Source: Planctomycetales bacterium | Lineage (GTDB): Bacteria; 4484-113 | Direction of reading: 5' to 3' | Length of the DNA: 64,000 bases | NCBI GenBank assembly: GCA_030606285.1 | Contig: JAUWGS010000002.1 | Location: 189,612-253,611 of the forward strand | In this document: one piece after another, positions 40,762-48,891 of the stretch | How the letters are laid out: every line of letters starts with the position of its first letter | How positions within the stretch are numbered: the stretch's first letter is position 1 | Made by a program: the position numbers and the translations under genes | The notes under the pieces: model-generated | What the model saw: only the letters and a program-made list of their open reading frames with translations | The model's database searches: none | What the model was told of the DNA's origin: nothing

Positions 40762-43728
40762 TTAGTCCGGGCGGCGGGCAAAGCGTAGCACTTGCGCGTC
40801 GGGATCGTAATACGAGATTGCCGGTTGCCCGTCGCAGTTGTTCAGGCATGTGTTGGAGCCTATCGCGCCCGGGGTAACAACGGTTTCGTAACTCCAGGAA
40901 CCGCCGGTGCCGTCAACTGTGTCCGCCTGCCACAGGCGAATGGCGTTCCCGCTGGTAACTGCAATCGCCGGATAGCCGTCGACGCCCCACAGGCTGGCAA
41001 ACCCGGATTCGTTTGCGCCGACGGTGACGATGGACCACTCTCCGCTTCCGTCGGTTGCGGCGTTGATGGCGTACTTGAGCTCACCCGCACCAGTGTCGCA
41101 ATAGGAAATAGCCGGTCGTCCGTCCACAATTCGCGCAGAGCAATATTCGCCGACATAGTCAATGCCCGAGTCAACCGTAGTAACCATCCAGATGCCGGCA
41201 GTGCCGTCTGGTGTCAGTGAGCGAGCGAAGCGCAGCTCGCCCATCCCGGCATCCCAGGCGAAGTACGCGACTGCGGGATAGCCGCCGGCTACAAGCAGTG
41301 CGTTGTAATAAGCACCACCATTAGCCGGGTCGATTTGAATGGTGTCCCAGCCGCCCGAACCATCCGCAAGAGAGTTAATTGCATACCACGCGGCGTAGGT
41401 TTCTCCAACGCTGTCGTAGGCTTCATAGGCTACGGCCAGGCGGCCGTCAACTTCGCAGACTGACGGGTCCCGTGTGCTATTGCCGTCGAACATGTATGGA
41501 TTCCAGGTGCCAGAGCCGTTTGCTGCGTCGCAAACGACAAGCTGAATTGGCAGATTATCCCCTGAGTCGAGGTCTAACAGTGGGCAGGCCACGACAGGCT
41601 TACCAGCCACGATACTGGCGTTTAGGAAGGAACCTATTTCAAAGTCGTCCGGGCTCAAGTTGCTAAGCACCAGATAGGTCGTCCATGTCCCCAGTCCGTT
41701 TTCGGCGTCACACGATGCAAAATACGGCTCTTTATTTACCCCGTCATAGAAGGCGATGCCCGGCGGGCTGCCCACGAGCAGACTACAGTACTCACCGAAG
41801 TCTGCCGAACCCGTGTCACCCGCCTGCACCGACGTCCAGGGCTCGAACTCATCGAGTGTGATGTCAAGCCAGTAATCGCCCTCGCCGGGCCCGCCGCCAA
41901 CAACGTAGCAGCGGATATAATACGTGCCGTCCGCGTCGAAAACGTAGTCGAACTGCTCTGTTCCGGTCGTGCCATCGCTGCCCGCAAGGTAGGTTCCCAG
42001 GTCGTTCTGCAGCTCGATGTCGCGGTTAAACATCGGTTCGTCAAGCGTCATTGTGATGTGGACGATGTCTCCGGTCAATGCGTCGAACGAGAAGAAGTCA
42101 TCCTCGTCTGTGGTTCCGGTTAACCGGCAGTACCAGGCAGAGATGGGCATCGCTGGCAGCGCGTTTGCATCGTCCCTGGTGTTGTTGGGCTCGACCTCAT
42201 CGTAATCGCTGCCCGCCTTCACCAGCAGGTCAAAGGGGAAGGTGTTTTCCCCGCCCGGGTTGGTTACGGTCAGGCTGGCGCTATACGTGCCCGGCGTGGA
42301 GCTCAGCGTCACCTCAGGCTCCGTGTCGGTGCTGGTATCGGGGGTAGCGCCGCCGCCGAAGTTCCATTCGTAGCTCAAAGGCTCGTCCCCTTCGACAACG
42401 GCGACGAACGTAACGCTGTCGTCAACGTGTCCCTGAGTTGGTCCAACGCTCAGAATGTTAGGCGGAGTAACGGCTTCGCCAACCACCAGCGTGAAAGCGA
42501 AGAAGTCCTCGCCGAAGTCATTGGAGACTGTTACTGACGCATCGTACGAGTCCTCAGCGCTTAGCGTCACCACAGGCTCCGTGTCGGTGCTGGTGTCGGG
42601 GTTGGCGCCGCCGCCGAAGTCCCAACTGTAAGTCAGCGGCTCGTCACCGGTGACGGTTGCGGTGAAGGTAACAGGAGCGCCGGCCGGACCTGTCGTCGGA
42701 GACACCTCGGTAATATCCGGAGGGGTACCAATTGTGAGCGTGAAGGGGAACGTGTCTTCATCGGCTTCGTTGGTCACGGTAACGCTGCATGCGTCGTACA
42801 CGCCAAGCGCGCCGAGCGTGACGTTCGGTGTAGCTGCATCTGATATGTTGGGGTCTGCGCCGCCGCCGAAATCCCAGGCGTAAGTAAACGGCAGCGTGCC
42901 GTTAACCATTGCACTGAAGGTAACATCGGTTGCACCGGCGGCGCCGCTCGTAGGCGTGACACCGATAATGTGCGGTGGGACCGCTGCTTCGAACATGAGT
43001 TCCGCACTGAACTCGCCCAGCACGACCTCCGAATCAAAGGGCGCGACGCGGTACCAGTTACCGCTCACCGGCGTAAACGTGTACTCAAACACCATCCAGC
43101 CTGCGTCCTTGCCGGTTGCCGCCGACAGGTCCAGCGAGACCAGCTCGCCGTAGTCGTCGTTACCGGGCGCCCACACCTGAACCTGGTAGCCGGTGCAGTT
43201 CACTCCGTAGTTCATGGCGATTGGCGTGATATCGGCGATTTCCACGACGTTGCTGAGGTTGCCGTCAATGACGACCGCCAGCGGGTCTTCGCCGCCGACG
43301 GTGGCGCCGAAGTGCATCGCCAGCGGCGTGATGTCGGCAATGCCGACTGTGCCGTTCTGGTCGTAGTCGCCGATGTTGCGGTACTCCCACGAAAGCGTCC
43401 ATTCGTCGCCCTCGCCCTCGGTGAGCGTCAGGTTCGCCGGGACGTTGTCCTCGCCGGTGGGCGGGGCCGAAATCGTCTTCCCCACCGACGCTAAGGCGTT
43501 CGCCAGCGCTTTTTTAAGGTGCGAAAACAGCACCGGGTCGACCCCTTCGGGGATTTCGAGAGCTGCAAGCTCGGTGTTAAGCGCGTCGCCCGTGGGCGCT
43601 TCTACGCTCGTGCCGGATGTAAGCTGGGGTAGGACGTTGCCGCCGCGCGAGCCGCGGCCGCAGCCGGAAGCGAGCAGGATTATCAGTGCGAGAAGCCAAA
43701 ATATTATGCAGACACGATGGTTCATCAT
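40762..43728 (-). CDS. Surface lipoprotein: dockerin-like repeats, four PKD domains, PPC domain, propeller-like C-terminus
   Basis: This encodes 988 residues. Lipobox LLASGC is followed by the helical LNTELAALEIPEGVDPVLF segment, then dockerin-like loops (NIGDYDQNGTVGIADITPLA, VEIADITPIAMNYG). A linking beta domain and four PKD domains follow (FTYAWDFGGG, LTYSWDFGGG twice-like, LSYEWNFGGG). A PPC-type domain (EVEPNNTRDDANALP...YYIRCYV) comes next. The last third repeats a G-x-P-A-I-S-Y-Y pattern seen in propeller-like Fibronectin/T9SS-type proteins. It is exposed on the surface and probably adhesive or carbohydrate-binding. GGAGATG precedes the start. It is the closest relative of the 29567-31708 product in the window. 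Confidence 0.78.
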   Translation of the reverse strand: MMNHRVCIIFWLLALIILLASGCGRGSRGGNVLPQLTSGTSVEAPTGDALNTELAALEIPEGVDPVLFSHLKKALANALASVGKTISAPPTGEDNVPANLTLTEGEGDEWTLSWEYRNIGDYDQNGTVGIADITPLAMHFGATVGGEDPLAVVIDGNLSNVVEIADITPIAMNYGVNCTGYQVQVWAPGNDDYGELVSLDLSAATGKDAGWMVFEYTFTPVSGNWYRVAPFDSEVVLGEFSAELMFEAAVPPHIIGVTPTSGAAGATDVTFSAMVNGTLPFTYAWDFGGGADPNISDAATPNVTLGALGVYDACSVTVTNEADEDTFPFTLTIGTPPDITEVSPTTGPAGAPVTFTATVTGDEPLTYSWDFGGGANPDTSTDTEPVVTLSAEDSYDASVTVSNDFGEDFFAFTLVVGEAVTPPNILSVGPTQGHVDDSVTFVAVVEGDEPLSYEWNFGGGATPDTSTDTEPEVTLSSTPGTYSASLTVTNPGGENTFPFDLLVKAGSDYDEVEPNNTRDDANALPAMPISAWYCRLTGTTDEDDFFSFDALTGDIVHITMTLDEPMFNRDIELQNDLGTYLAGSDGTTGTEQFDYVFDADGTYYIRCYVVGGGPGEGDYWLDITLDEFEPWTSVQAGDTGSADFGEYCSLLVGSPPGIAFYDGVNKEPYFASCDAENGLGTWTTYLVLSNLSPDDFEIGSFLNASIVAGKPVVACPLLDLDSGDNLPIQLVVCDAANGSGTWNPYMFDGNSTRDPSVCEVDGRLAVAYEAYDSVGETYAAWYAINSLADGSGGWDTIQIDPANGGAYYNALLVAGGYPAVAYFAWDAGMGELRFARSLTPDGTAGIWMVTTVDSGIDYVGEYCSARIVDGRPAISYCDTGAGELKYAINAATDGSGEWSIVTVGANESGFASLWGVDGYPAIAVTSGNAIRLWQADTVDGTGGSWSYETVVTPGAIGSNTCLNNCDGQPAISYYDPDAQVLRFARRPD

Positions 43729-43827
43729 TTCATCTCCGTGCCGTTGATTCCATCCAGCCTAATATTATAGCGCGTCACCCGAATCGGCAAACCGACGAAG
43801 CTCTATACACATACGCCATCTGCGCCG

Positions 43828-45405
43828 CTAATCGTTGCCCGGCAGCGCTTCGAGTTTGCGCAGCGTCTGAAGCATCTCGGCGTCCTTGATGTTCTCCTCT
43901 GTCAGCGGCCCAACGCGGTCGAGGGCAAAGATGGAAACGGTAATGGCTGCATCGCCGTACTGTCTTTGTCCTGATGCAGACTCATAAAAGTCGCTTATCT
44001 CCAGCGTTACATCATAACCATTACCGCTGTCACGAAACAGAGCGAACGTTCTTGTACCCGTTTCCTCACGCATCGGCTCACTCTCCCGCTCCTGCCATGA
44101 GATGGCACTATCCTTGTCTGCATCCAACTTCCCCCTACTCATTGCCATTAAGTCAGGCACCATCTTGGAGTAGTCTTCAGTGTGTACGGTGCCACCGGCC
44201 TTCTCGACCATCGCCAAAAGGTACTCCGGCTTGAATACCATCTCGTCCCAGCGGCACGCATGGCGATTGTAGGAGATGCTGATCCAGTCGCTGGCGGCAT
44301 CAGGAAATGTCGCTTGCAGTTCTGATACTCTCTCTAGGACATCCACAATGATAAGTGTGCGGCCATCCAGTCTTTGAATCCGCCAGGGCTCGGTTTGTGG
44401 AGCGTCAGCATCGGCAAACGGTGGAGTGGATCTTTCGGGATAATCATAGGATGAAATAACCCGCTTCCACTCGGCATATCCTCGTGGGAGCCTGCCAAGT
44501 TCCTGGGTTAGCGGAGTTAGCGGGTTTGCCACGAAGTCGCGCCAGGGGTCCGGTTCCGGCGGTGGGGGCGGAAATCTGGGGGCGTCTTCGGGAGGCTTGT
44601 TTTCCTGCACATCCGGCAGCCTTTCCAGCACCGGTGTCAGGTGATGTTCGGCACCGAGGGAACTGATATCTCTCTCCGCCAATGCAGGTAGATTCAATAC
44701 TGAACAATTGATGAAAGCGTCGCTCATTGTCGGTAGCCGAGACCTGTTCACGTAGTAGCCCAAGCCAGCTTCTCTGGCCACCAGTGAATGAACCTCAGGC
44801 TTTGTCGTCCTTGTGCCGTCCGTTCCGTGCTGCCTTACTGTAGTAGTCTCCTTTTCCTTGAACTCCAGGTCTGTGCCTGTCATTCCCGCCAGTTGCTGCA
44901 GGTACTCGACGCTAAATTTCCCCGTATACGAGACTCGATCTTCCCACATCATTGCGGTTGCTGCCAGCCATTCGGAATCGTCCTCGCCAAAAGTAATGGT
45001 CAGGTGTGGACTTAGCTGGCGCGAGATGTGCAGCTGCTCGCGCACAGGTTGACTTGTGTATTCGGGCGATGAAAGGTCTACACCGTGTTCACGGAGCATC
45101 TCACTCCAGACGCCCGCTGTGCATCCCTCCGCTTCCGCTTTGCGTTTCCAATCGTCGAGGCTTTGGGGCAGTTCGCCGTTTTCGTCGAGCATGAAGCCTA
45201 TCTCGCTGACGACGAATTCGTACCACAGCGACACGCCTTCGGACTCGCTGCCCGCTGCAACCTGAGTCGCGGTCGTCGCTGCGTCCTGTTCTGGTGCGGC
45301 TTCGCGCGCAGGACAGGCGCATATCAGCAATGCTGAGACGACAGCAAGCGCGGCTAAGAGCGGCGCTCTCACCAGTAATGCGCTCGGTTTCTTCACAAAT
45401 GGCAT
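43828..45405 (-). CDS. Internally duplicated lipoprotein of unknown function
   Basis: This encodes 525 residues. The signal ends in LLICAC (lipobox). Two diverged copies of one unit follow. Copy 1 has GFMLDENGELPQSLDDWKRK, then LHISRQLSPHLTITF, then FSVEYLQQLAGMTG. Copy 2 has LGRLPRGYAEWKRVISSYD, then WRIQRLDGRTLIIVDV, then FKPEYLLAMVEKAGG. A Pro-rich linker separates them. The L-P-x-S-x-x-D/E-W-K start recalls prepilin-associated or general secretion-type helices but no family is certain. GGAGAGGAAGG lies before the ATG. It is likely periplasmic or surface-anchored. Confidence 0.6.
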   Translation of the reverse strand: MPFVKKPSALLVRAPLLAALAVVSALLICACPAREAAPEQDAATTATQVAAGSESEGVSLWYEFVVSEIGFMLDENGELPQSLDDWKRKAEAEGCTAGVWSEMLREHGVDLSSPEYTSQPVREQLHISRQLSPHLTITFGEDDSEWLAATAMMWEDRVSYTGKFSVEYLQQLAGMTGTDLEFKEKETTTVRQHGTDGTRTTKPEVHSLVAREAGLGYYVNRSRLPTMSDAFINCSVLNLPALAERDISSLGAEHHLTPVLERLPDVQENKPPEDAPRFPPPPPEPDPWRDFVANPLTPLTQELGRLPRGYAEWKRVISSYDYPERSTPPFADADAPQTEPWRIQRLDGRTLIIVDVLERVSELQATFPDAASDWISISYNRHACRWDEMVFKPEYLLAMVEKAGGTVHTEDYSKMVPDLMAMSRGKLDADKDSAISWQERESEPMREETGTRTFALFRDSGNGYDVTLEISDFYESASGQRQYGDAAITVSIFALDRVGPLTEENIKDAEMLQTLRKLEALPGND

Positions 45406-45456
45406 CCTTCCTCTCCTCGCAGTGATTATAGCAGTGTGTTAGACCTCAGCTCTCAG

Positions 45457-45488
45457 AACTGGTTCACCATGAAGTAGCGCAGGGCGTC
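45457..45488 (-). pseudogene. Remnant of a terminase 3' end (32-nt duplicate)
   Basis: These 32 nt are identical to 46413-46444, the 3' end of the terminase gene. Read on the minus strand they encode ALDALRYFMVNQF and a stop, and the frame stays terminase-like for a few codons further (SLAIALDAL against SDHALDAL). The HicAB-like pair lies between the two copies. Confidence 0.6.
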
Positions 45489-45564
45489 GAGGGCTATCGC
45501 TAGACTATCGGCAAACTGCCGGTCTCAGCTATCGGTTAAGCAGTTTGCCCGGGAACTCATTGCG

Positions 45565-45857
45565 CTAACGAAGAGCTTTAAGGAAATCGGCTGCGCTCAC
45601 TCCCATGAGTTCATGCGCTTGCTTCCACATTCTCTTCACGAAATGCTTGGAGTAGCCTTTCTTGCCGTGTTCAGGTACTTGTATCGCTTTGATTTCAGGT
45701 GTGTCGGGGTAATGCATATAGTGCTGATGCTTATGGCTTGCTCCTTTCTTCAGGCGCTTGAAACCGAGCCTTTCAACGCTCGCAGGAGCTCCGGGCCTGT
45801 AGCGCTAGGCCAATCAACGTGCGGCTTGGGCGACTTGCGCGACTTGCGTTTCTTCAT
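45565..45857 (-). pseudogene. HicA-family toxin with a one-base frameshift
   Basis: From the ATG at 45857 the frame starts as HicA (PHVDWPSATGPELLRAL) but hits a stop at 45750. The next frame continues with ERLGFKRLKKGASHKHQHYM, then PDTPEIKAIQVPEHGKKGYS, and runs to a TAG at 45565. Restoring one G (TTGAAAGG to TTGGAAAGG, near 45771-45776) rebuilds an uninterrupted HicA-like protein, including the GxSHxH catalytic motif and a C-terminal helix. So this is either a toxin inactivated by a single deletion or a sequencing error. It overlaps the HicB-like gene, as expected for a pair. Confidence 0.7.
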
Positions 45858-46293
45858 ACCGCGGTTCCCACACTAATGGCTGCACGGGTTGGCTGAACTC
45901 CTGCGCAAGCACTATTTCCACCCTAGCAAGGCGTACCGGGATAACTGTCCTTCGCCCCTCGTCGGGATCGTCGCGGTCCCACTCTAGGTCGTCGAGATAC
46001 TCTCTAATCGTGCTTCTCCTCTTATCCCTGCTGGTTCTGTAAATCCCCTGCTTCACTCTGAATCCGCGGCTGGCCAAATAATCTTTTACGCTTGCCCTCT
46101 CTTCCATAAGTTCGAGCATTCCAATAAGAGCATCAAACATACCGCTTAACGCGCCCTTGATATCCTCGCCGATATCCCAGATATTAAACTGAGGAGCGTG
46201 CGCGTAGAAGACGCCGTTGTGGCGACTAACGACAGCACTGAACTCGATTTGAAATAAGATTCGCAGTAGCGACTCTCTGACGGGTGCGCTCAC
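45814..46293 (-). CDS. HicB-like antitoxin with extended C-terminus
   Basis: This encodes 159 residues from a GTG at 46293 (AGGAGG 8 nt upstream; the longer ORF start would lie on top of the transcription start implied by TATAAT at about 46333). The first 70 residues look like HicB (FSAVVSRHNGVFYAHAPQFN, IGEDIKGALSGMFDALIGML). A basic region follows (FRVKQGIYRTSRDKRRS), then an acidic strand-rich tail (TVIPVRLARVEIVLAQEF). The tail is not a standard HTH and may contact the toxin or DNA. It overlaps the HicA-like frame by 44 nt. Confidence 0.6.
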   Translation of the reverse strand: MSAPVRESLLRILFQIEFSAVVSRHNGVFYAHAPQFNIWDIGEDIKGALSGMFDALIGMLELMEERASVKDYLASRGFRVKQGIYRTSRDKRRSTIREYLDDLEWDRDDPDEGRRTVIPVRLARVEIVLAQEFSQPVQPLVWEPRYEETQVAQVAQAAR

Positions 46294-46408
46294 CAAAGTG
46301 TCCTCCTCTTCCGGTAATTTGCCCACGTGAATTATACCTCAGAATCCTTTGCCTATGAATATTTCCTATTGCACGCGCACGCACGCGCGCGTGCGGATAC
46401 TCCTTCCG

Positions 46409-47836
46409 TCAAAACTGGTTCACCATGAAGTAGCGCAGGGCGTCCAAAGCGTGGTCGGATTCCTTGAGCGGGGTTTCACGCGATTGCGCCGCGCCCGCGC
46501 GCATTGCGTCGTCGTCGGGATAGCGGTAGCTCGAAAACTCGCGCAGCAAATTCACGCAGCGCGGATCCACGAAGAGCTTGGGGTTTTCGCCGTCACCCTC
46601 CAGCGCGCTGCGGATGAGCTCGATGCCGTAGGCGAGCGGCGACGAGCGCGCCTGAGCGAATATGCCCATGCTGCGCAGATGCGCCCGTTCGCCCGCGCCG
46701 GACGGGTCGCAGAAATGCACCGTGCATTCGTTGAATTCGTCCACGTTTCGCGGGAAGCGCGGCGCGCCGGTGAGAGGGTGGGTGAGCGGCGCTTCGTGAT
46801 GGCCACGCGGACGTCGCACCGCCTGACTGCACCAGAACTTGCGGAACTGCTCGTAGTACGGCGAAAGCGTCTGCTTCATCAGCTCGGCGAGCTCGCCGAT
46901 GGTCTTGCCGCGCAGGTACATCTCGTCGAGGACGCGCACCTCGTCGCCCGGCGCGACCTGAATCGTCAGGCACACGAACGGGTTCGTGTAGCCAAAATCC
47001 ATCGCGCGGTAAAGCGGCAGCTGCGGATCGTAGCTCAGGCGCTTCACGTGCTTCTCGTGCGAGAACGCGGCATAGACGAGGTTCGCCGCGCGGGTGAATT
47101 CGGCGTTTATCTCCTGCGCGTAGGCGAAACGCGAAAGCGTGCGCTGAGTAAGCTGCAGCTCTTCTGCGGGCAAATACGGGTTGTTGCTCGACGGCGAGAT
47201 AAACGAGTGCCAGTCGCGGTCGGTTTTCTTGCGCCCGCGCAGGTACAGGTCGTAGAGCCAGTTCATGCCCTCCGGCGTGGAGATGAAGAGCGCGCGCCCG
47301 CGCTTGTCCATCAGCGACGGCGCGATGTAGCGTTCCCACACGCCGGACCGCGCCTTAGCCGCCTCGTCGAACACGACGTAGCTCAAGCCTTCGCCCACGA
47401 GATTGTCCGGACGCTCGGCGGTGCGCCCTTCGATGCGCGCGTCCCACGGGAACTCCAGGTACATATCGCTGCGGCTGCGCGCGGTGGTGGGCAGCTTCAT
47501 CCGCGTAACCAGGTCGCGCCACAGCCGGTCGAACACGCGTGCGCACAGGTGCTGGTAGGGCGCGACGACGTATATGCGCGCGCCGGGCTTCATCGCCGCA
47601 TGGCCGGCTTCGCGCGCGGCGGCGAGCGTCTTGCCCCAGCGGCGACCGCAGATCGCCACGGTGAAGCGCCGCGTGCACTGGTGGATGCGCCGCTGGCCGC
47701 GATGCGGCGTGTAGCCGAGAACCTCGAAGAAATCGCGCTGCGAAAGCCGGCGCAGGAACTCGGGATCCCAGCCCTCGCTGCGGGATTTACGGGCCGCGCG
47801 GATTGTGTCGCGCCGGGAAGTCTGTGTTGTTGCCAT
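46409..47836 (-). CDS. Phage terminase large subunit
   Basis: This encodes 475 residues. The N-terminal packaging ATPase has Walker A (AICGRRWGKTLAA), Walker B (LSYVVFDEAAK) and coupling motif (RALFISTPEG). The C-terminal RNase-H-like nuclease has acidic residues in YRAMDFGYTNPF, VHFCDPSG and KESDHALDALRY. Both halves look intact. TerL packages phage or gene-transfer-agent DNA into heads. No portal, protease or capsid genes are beside it, so it is a relic or a domesticated copy. It overlaps the upstream ORF by 50 nt. The last 32 nt are duplicated at 45457-45488. Confidence 0.9.
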   Translation of the reverse strand: MATTQTSRRDTIRAARKSRSEGWDPEFLRRLSQRDFFEVLGYTPHRGQRRIHQCTRRFTVAICGRRWGKTLAAAREAGHAAMKPGARIYVVAPYQHLCARVFDRLWRDLVTRMKLPTTARSRSDMYLEFPWDARIEGRTAERPDNLVGEGLSYVVFDEAAKARSGVWERYIAPSLMDKRGRALFISTPEGMNWLYDLYLRGRKKTDRDWHSFISPSSNNPYLPAEELQLTQRTLSRFAYAQEINAEFTRAANLVYAAFSHEKHVKRLSYDPQLPLYRAMDFGYTNPFVCLTIQVAPGDEVRVLDEMYLRGKTIGELAELMKQTLSPYYEQFRKFWCSQAVRRPRGHHEAPLTHPLTGAPRFPRNVDEFNECTVHFCDPSGAGERAHLRSMGIFAQARSSPLAYGIELIRSALEGDGENPKLFVDPRCVNLLREFSSYRYPDDDAMRAGAAQSRETPLKESDHALDALRYFMVNQF

Positions 47837-48629
47837 TATCGTTTTCGCTCACTTCATCGGCGCCTGCCGATTCGATTAGTTGGAATGAGGTGGGAGTACA
47901 GGACTCATCTGGCGGCTCGCCGTTATCCCCGGGATCCCAGTCGGCTGCTTCGGTGTCGCCGCAGTAGCGAGTAGCGGGTAGCGAGGGGCGGGAAGAATCC
48001 CCGAAACTAGAGTCGGGATTTTCCAACCCCGGTTGGGCATCAGTGTCATCTGTACTCACACTGGGTAGGCCGGGCTCACTAGCCCGGCTCTTCGTACCCT
48101 TTTCGCAATCCCCGTTTTCAGAGCGGCGCTGGTGAGCACCGCCTACCCGTTGGGGCGCCTCGTCCAGTTGTTTCTGGATGTGGATGCAGAGCTCGTCGAT
48201 GCGCGCAACGAGCCGCGCCCAGGGCTCCAGCGCCTGCGTCTCCTCGTCGGCATAGCAGACGGCTGCGATGGCGTCCTCGAGGGAGGAGATTGGTTGCTGG
48301 TTGTTGGTTGTTGGCAAGCCGGATTGTAGGGGCAATTCACGAATTGCCCGTCCGGAGGATGGCGGGGCGCGGAGACCCCGCCCTACAGGGGAAATCTCCA
48401 GTCTGGGCCACTGCGTGTGCTCGTCAACCGATGCGGGCTTGCCGCCCTGGAGGTCCGCCATCAACGTCATAACCGTCTTGGCGCACGCAAGCGCGTCCTT
48501 CGGCGCCATATTCGCCAGCGCATCGGAGTCTTCCGCACGGGCCAGGTAAAGCGTAAGCAGGCGCGAGAGCTGCGCGAAAAGCTCGGCGGGGTCAAATACC
48601 TTTGTTTCTACTGTTTCAACCGTACTCAT
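47787..48629 (-). CDS. Phage-associated ORF (terminase-upstream) carrying in-frame repeats
   Basis: This encodes 280 residues from the ATG at 48629. The helical N-terminus (FAQLSRLLTLYLARAEDSDAL) and a middle helix (EPWARLVARIDELCIHIQKQL) look like genuine coding sequence in the place where a small terminase or packaging gene would sit. Between and after them, stretches such as VGRGLRAPP, REL and PTTNNQQP are direct translations of the intergenic GTAGGGCGGGG, GCAATTCGTGAATTGC and TTGGTTGCTGG repeats, and EPGLPS comes from the GGGCTCACTAGCCC repeat. The frame survives these insertions. Function unknown. Confidence 0.5.
   Translation of the reverse strand: MSTVETVETKVFDPAELFAQLSRLLTLYLARAEDSDALANMAPKDALACAKTVMTLMADLQGGKPASVDEHTQWPRLEISPVGRGLRAPPSSGRAIRELPLQSGLPTTNNQQPISSLEDAIAAVCYADEETQALEPWARLVARIDELCIHIQKQLDEAPQRVGGAHQRRSENGDCEKGTKSRASEPGLPSVSTDDTDAQPGLENPDSSFGDSSRPSLPATRYCGDTEAADWDPGDNGEPPDESCTPTSFQLIESAGADEVSENDNGNNTDFPARHNPRGP
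48062..48092. repeat. GGGCTcAcTAGCCC-type repeat inside the terminase-upstream ORF
   Basis: GGGTAGGCCGGGCTCACTAG followed by CCCGGCTCTTCG is a variant of the repeat at 28672-28706 and 56390-56425. It lies within the coding frame of the phage-associated ORF. Confidence 0.6.
48290..48390. repeat. Composite repeat insertion inside the terminase-upstream ORF
   Basis: A TTGGTTGCTGGTTGTTGG low-complexity run is followed by GTAGGGGCAATTCACGAATT with GCCC (palindrome), then by CGGGGCGCGGAGACCCCGCC plus CTACAG, which is the inverse of the repeat at 28801-28826. Confidence 0.65.
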
Positions 48630-48891
48630 AAGTGCTGAGAGTTCGGCGGGGGGGCCATCACGCAAATGCACGTCGGATCCAATCAGGGGGAGGCGGTTCC
48701 TCCATTCGGAGCGATGTCGCTCCCGCCGTTATACAACCCTCACTTACTATTATAGCGACTTTTGGCAAAAAGCGGACACCATTTTTGCGACTATTTTGGA
48801 TTTGTGGGGAATAACAGGAGTGAGCAGCGTGTAGCGCGGGCGAGTAGAAGGCATCGTGATGAGAAAAAGCGACGGGCTTTGGCGTCGGCAG
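48630..48891. other. Intergenic region upstream of the phage ORF
   Basis: The region contains a perfect hairpin GGAGCGATGTCGCTCC (about 48707-48722) and, on the minus strand, CTATAAT (48749-48754) as a possible distant -10. I see no gene in it. Confidence 0.3.

Noticed and set aside
46349-47974. 541-aa plus-strand ORF
   Set aside because: Complement of the terminase gene, which has all catalytic motifs; the ORF is Arg/Ala/His-rich shadow.
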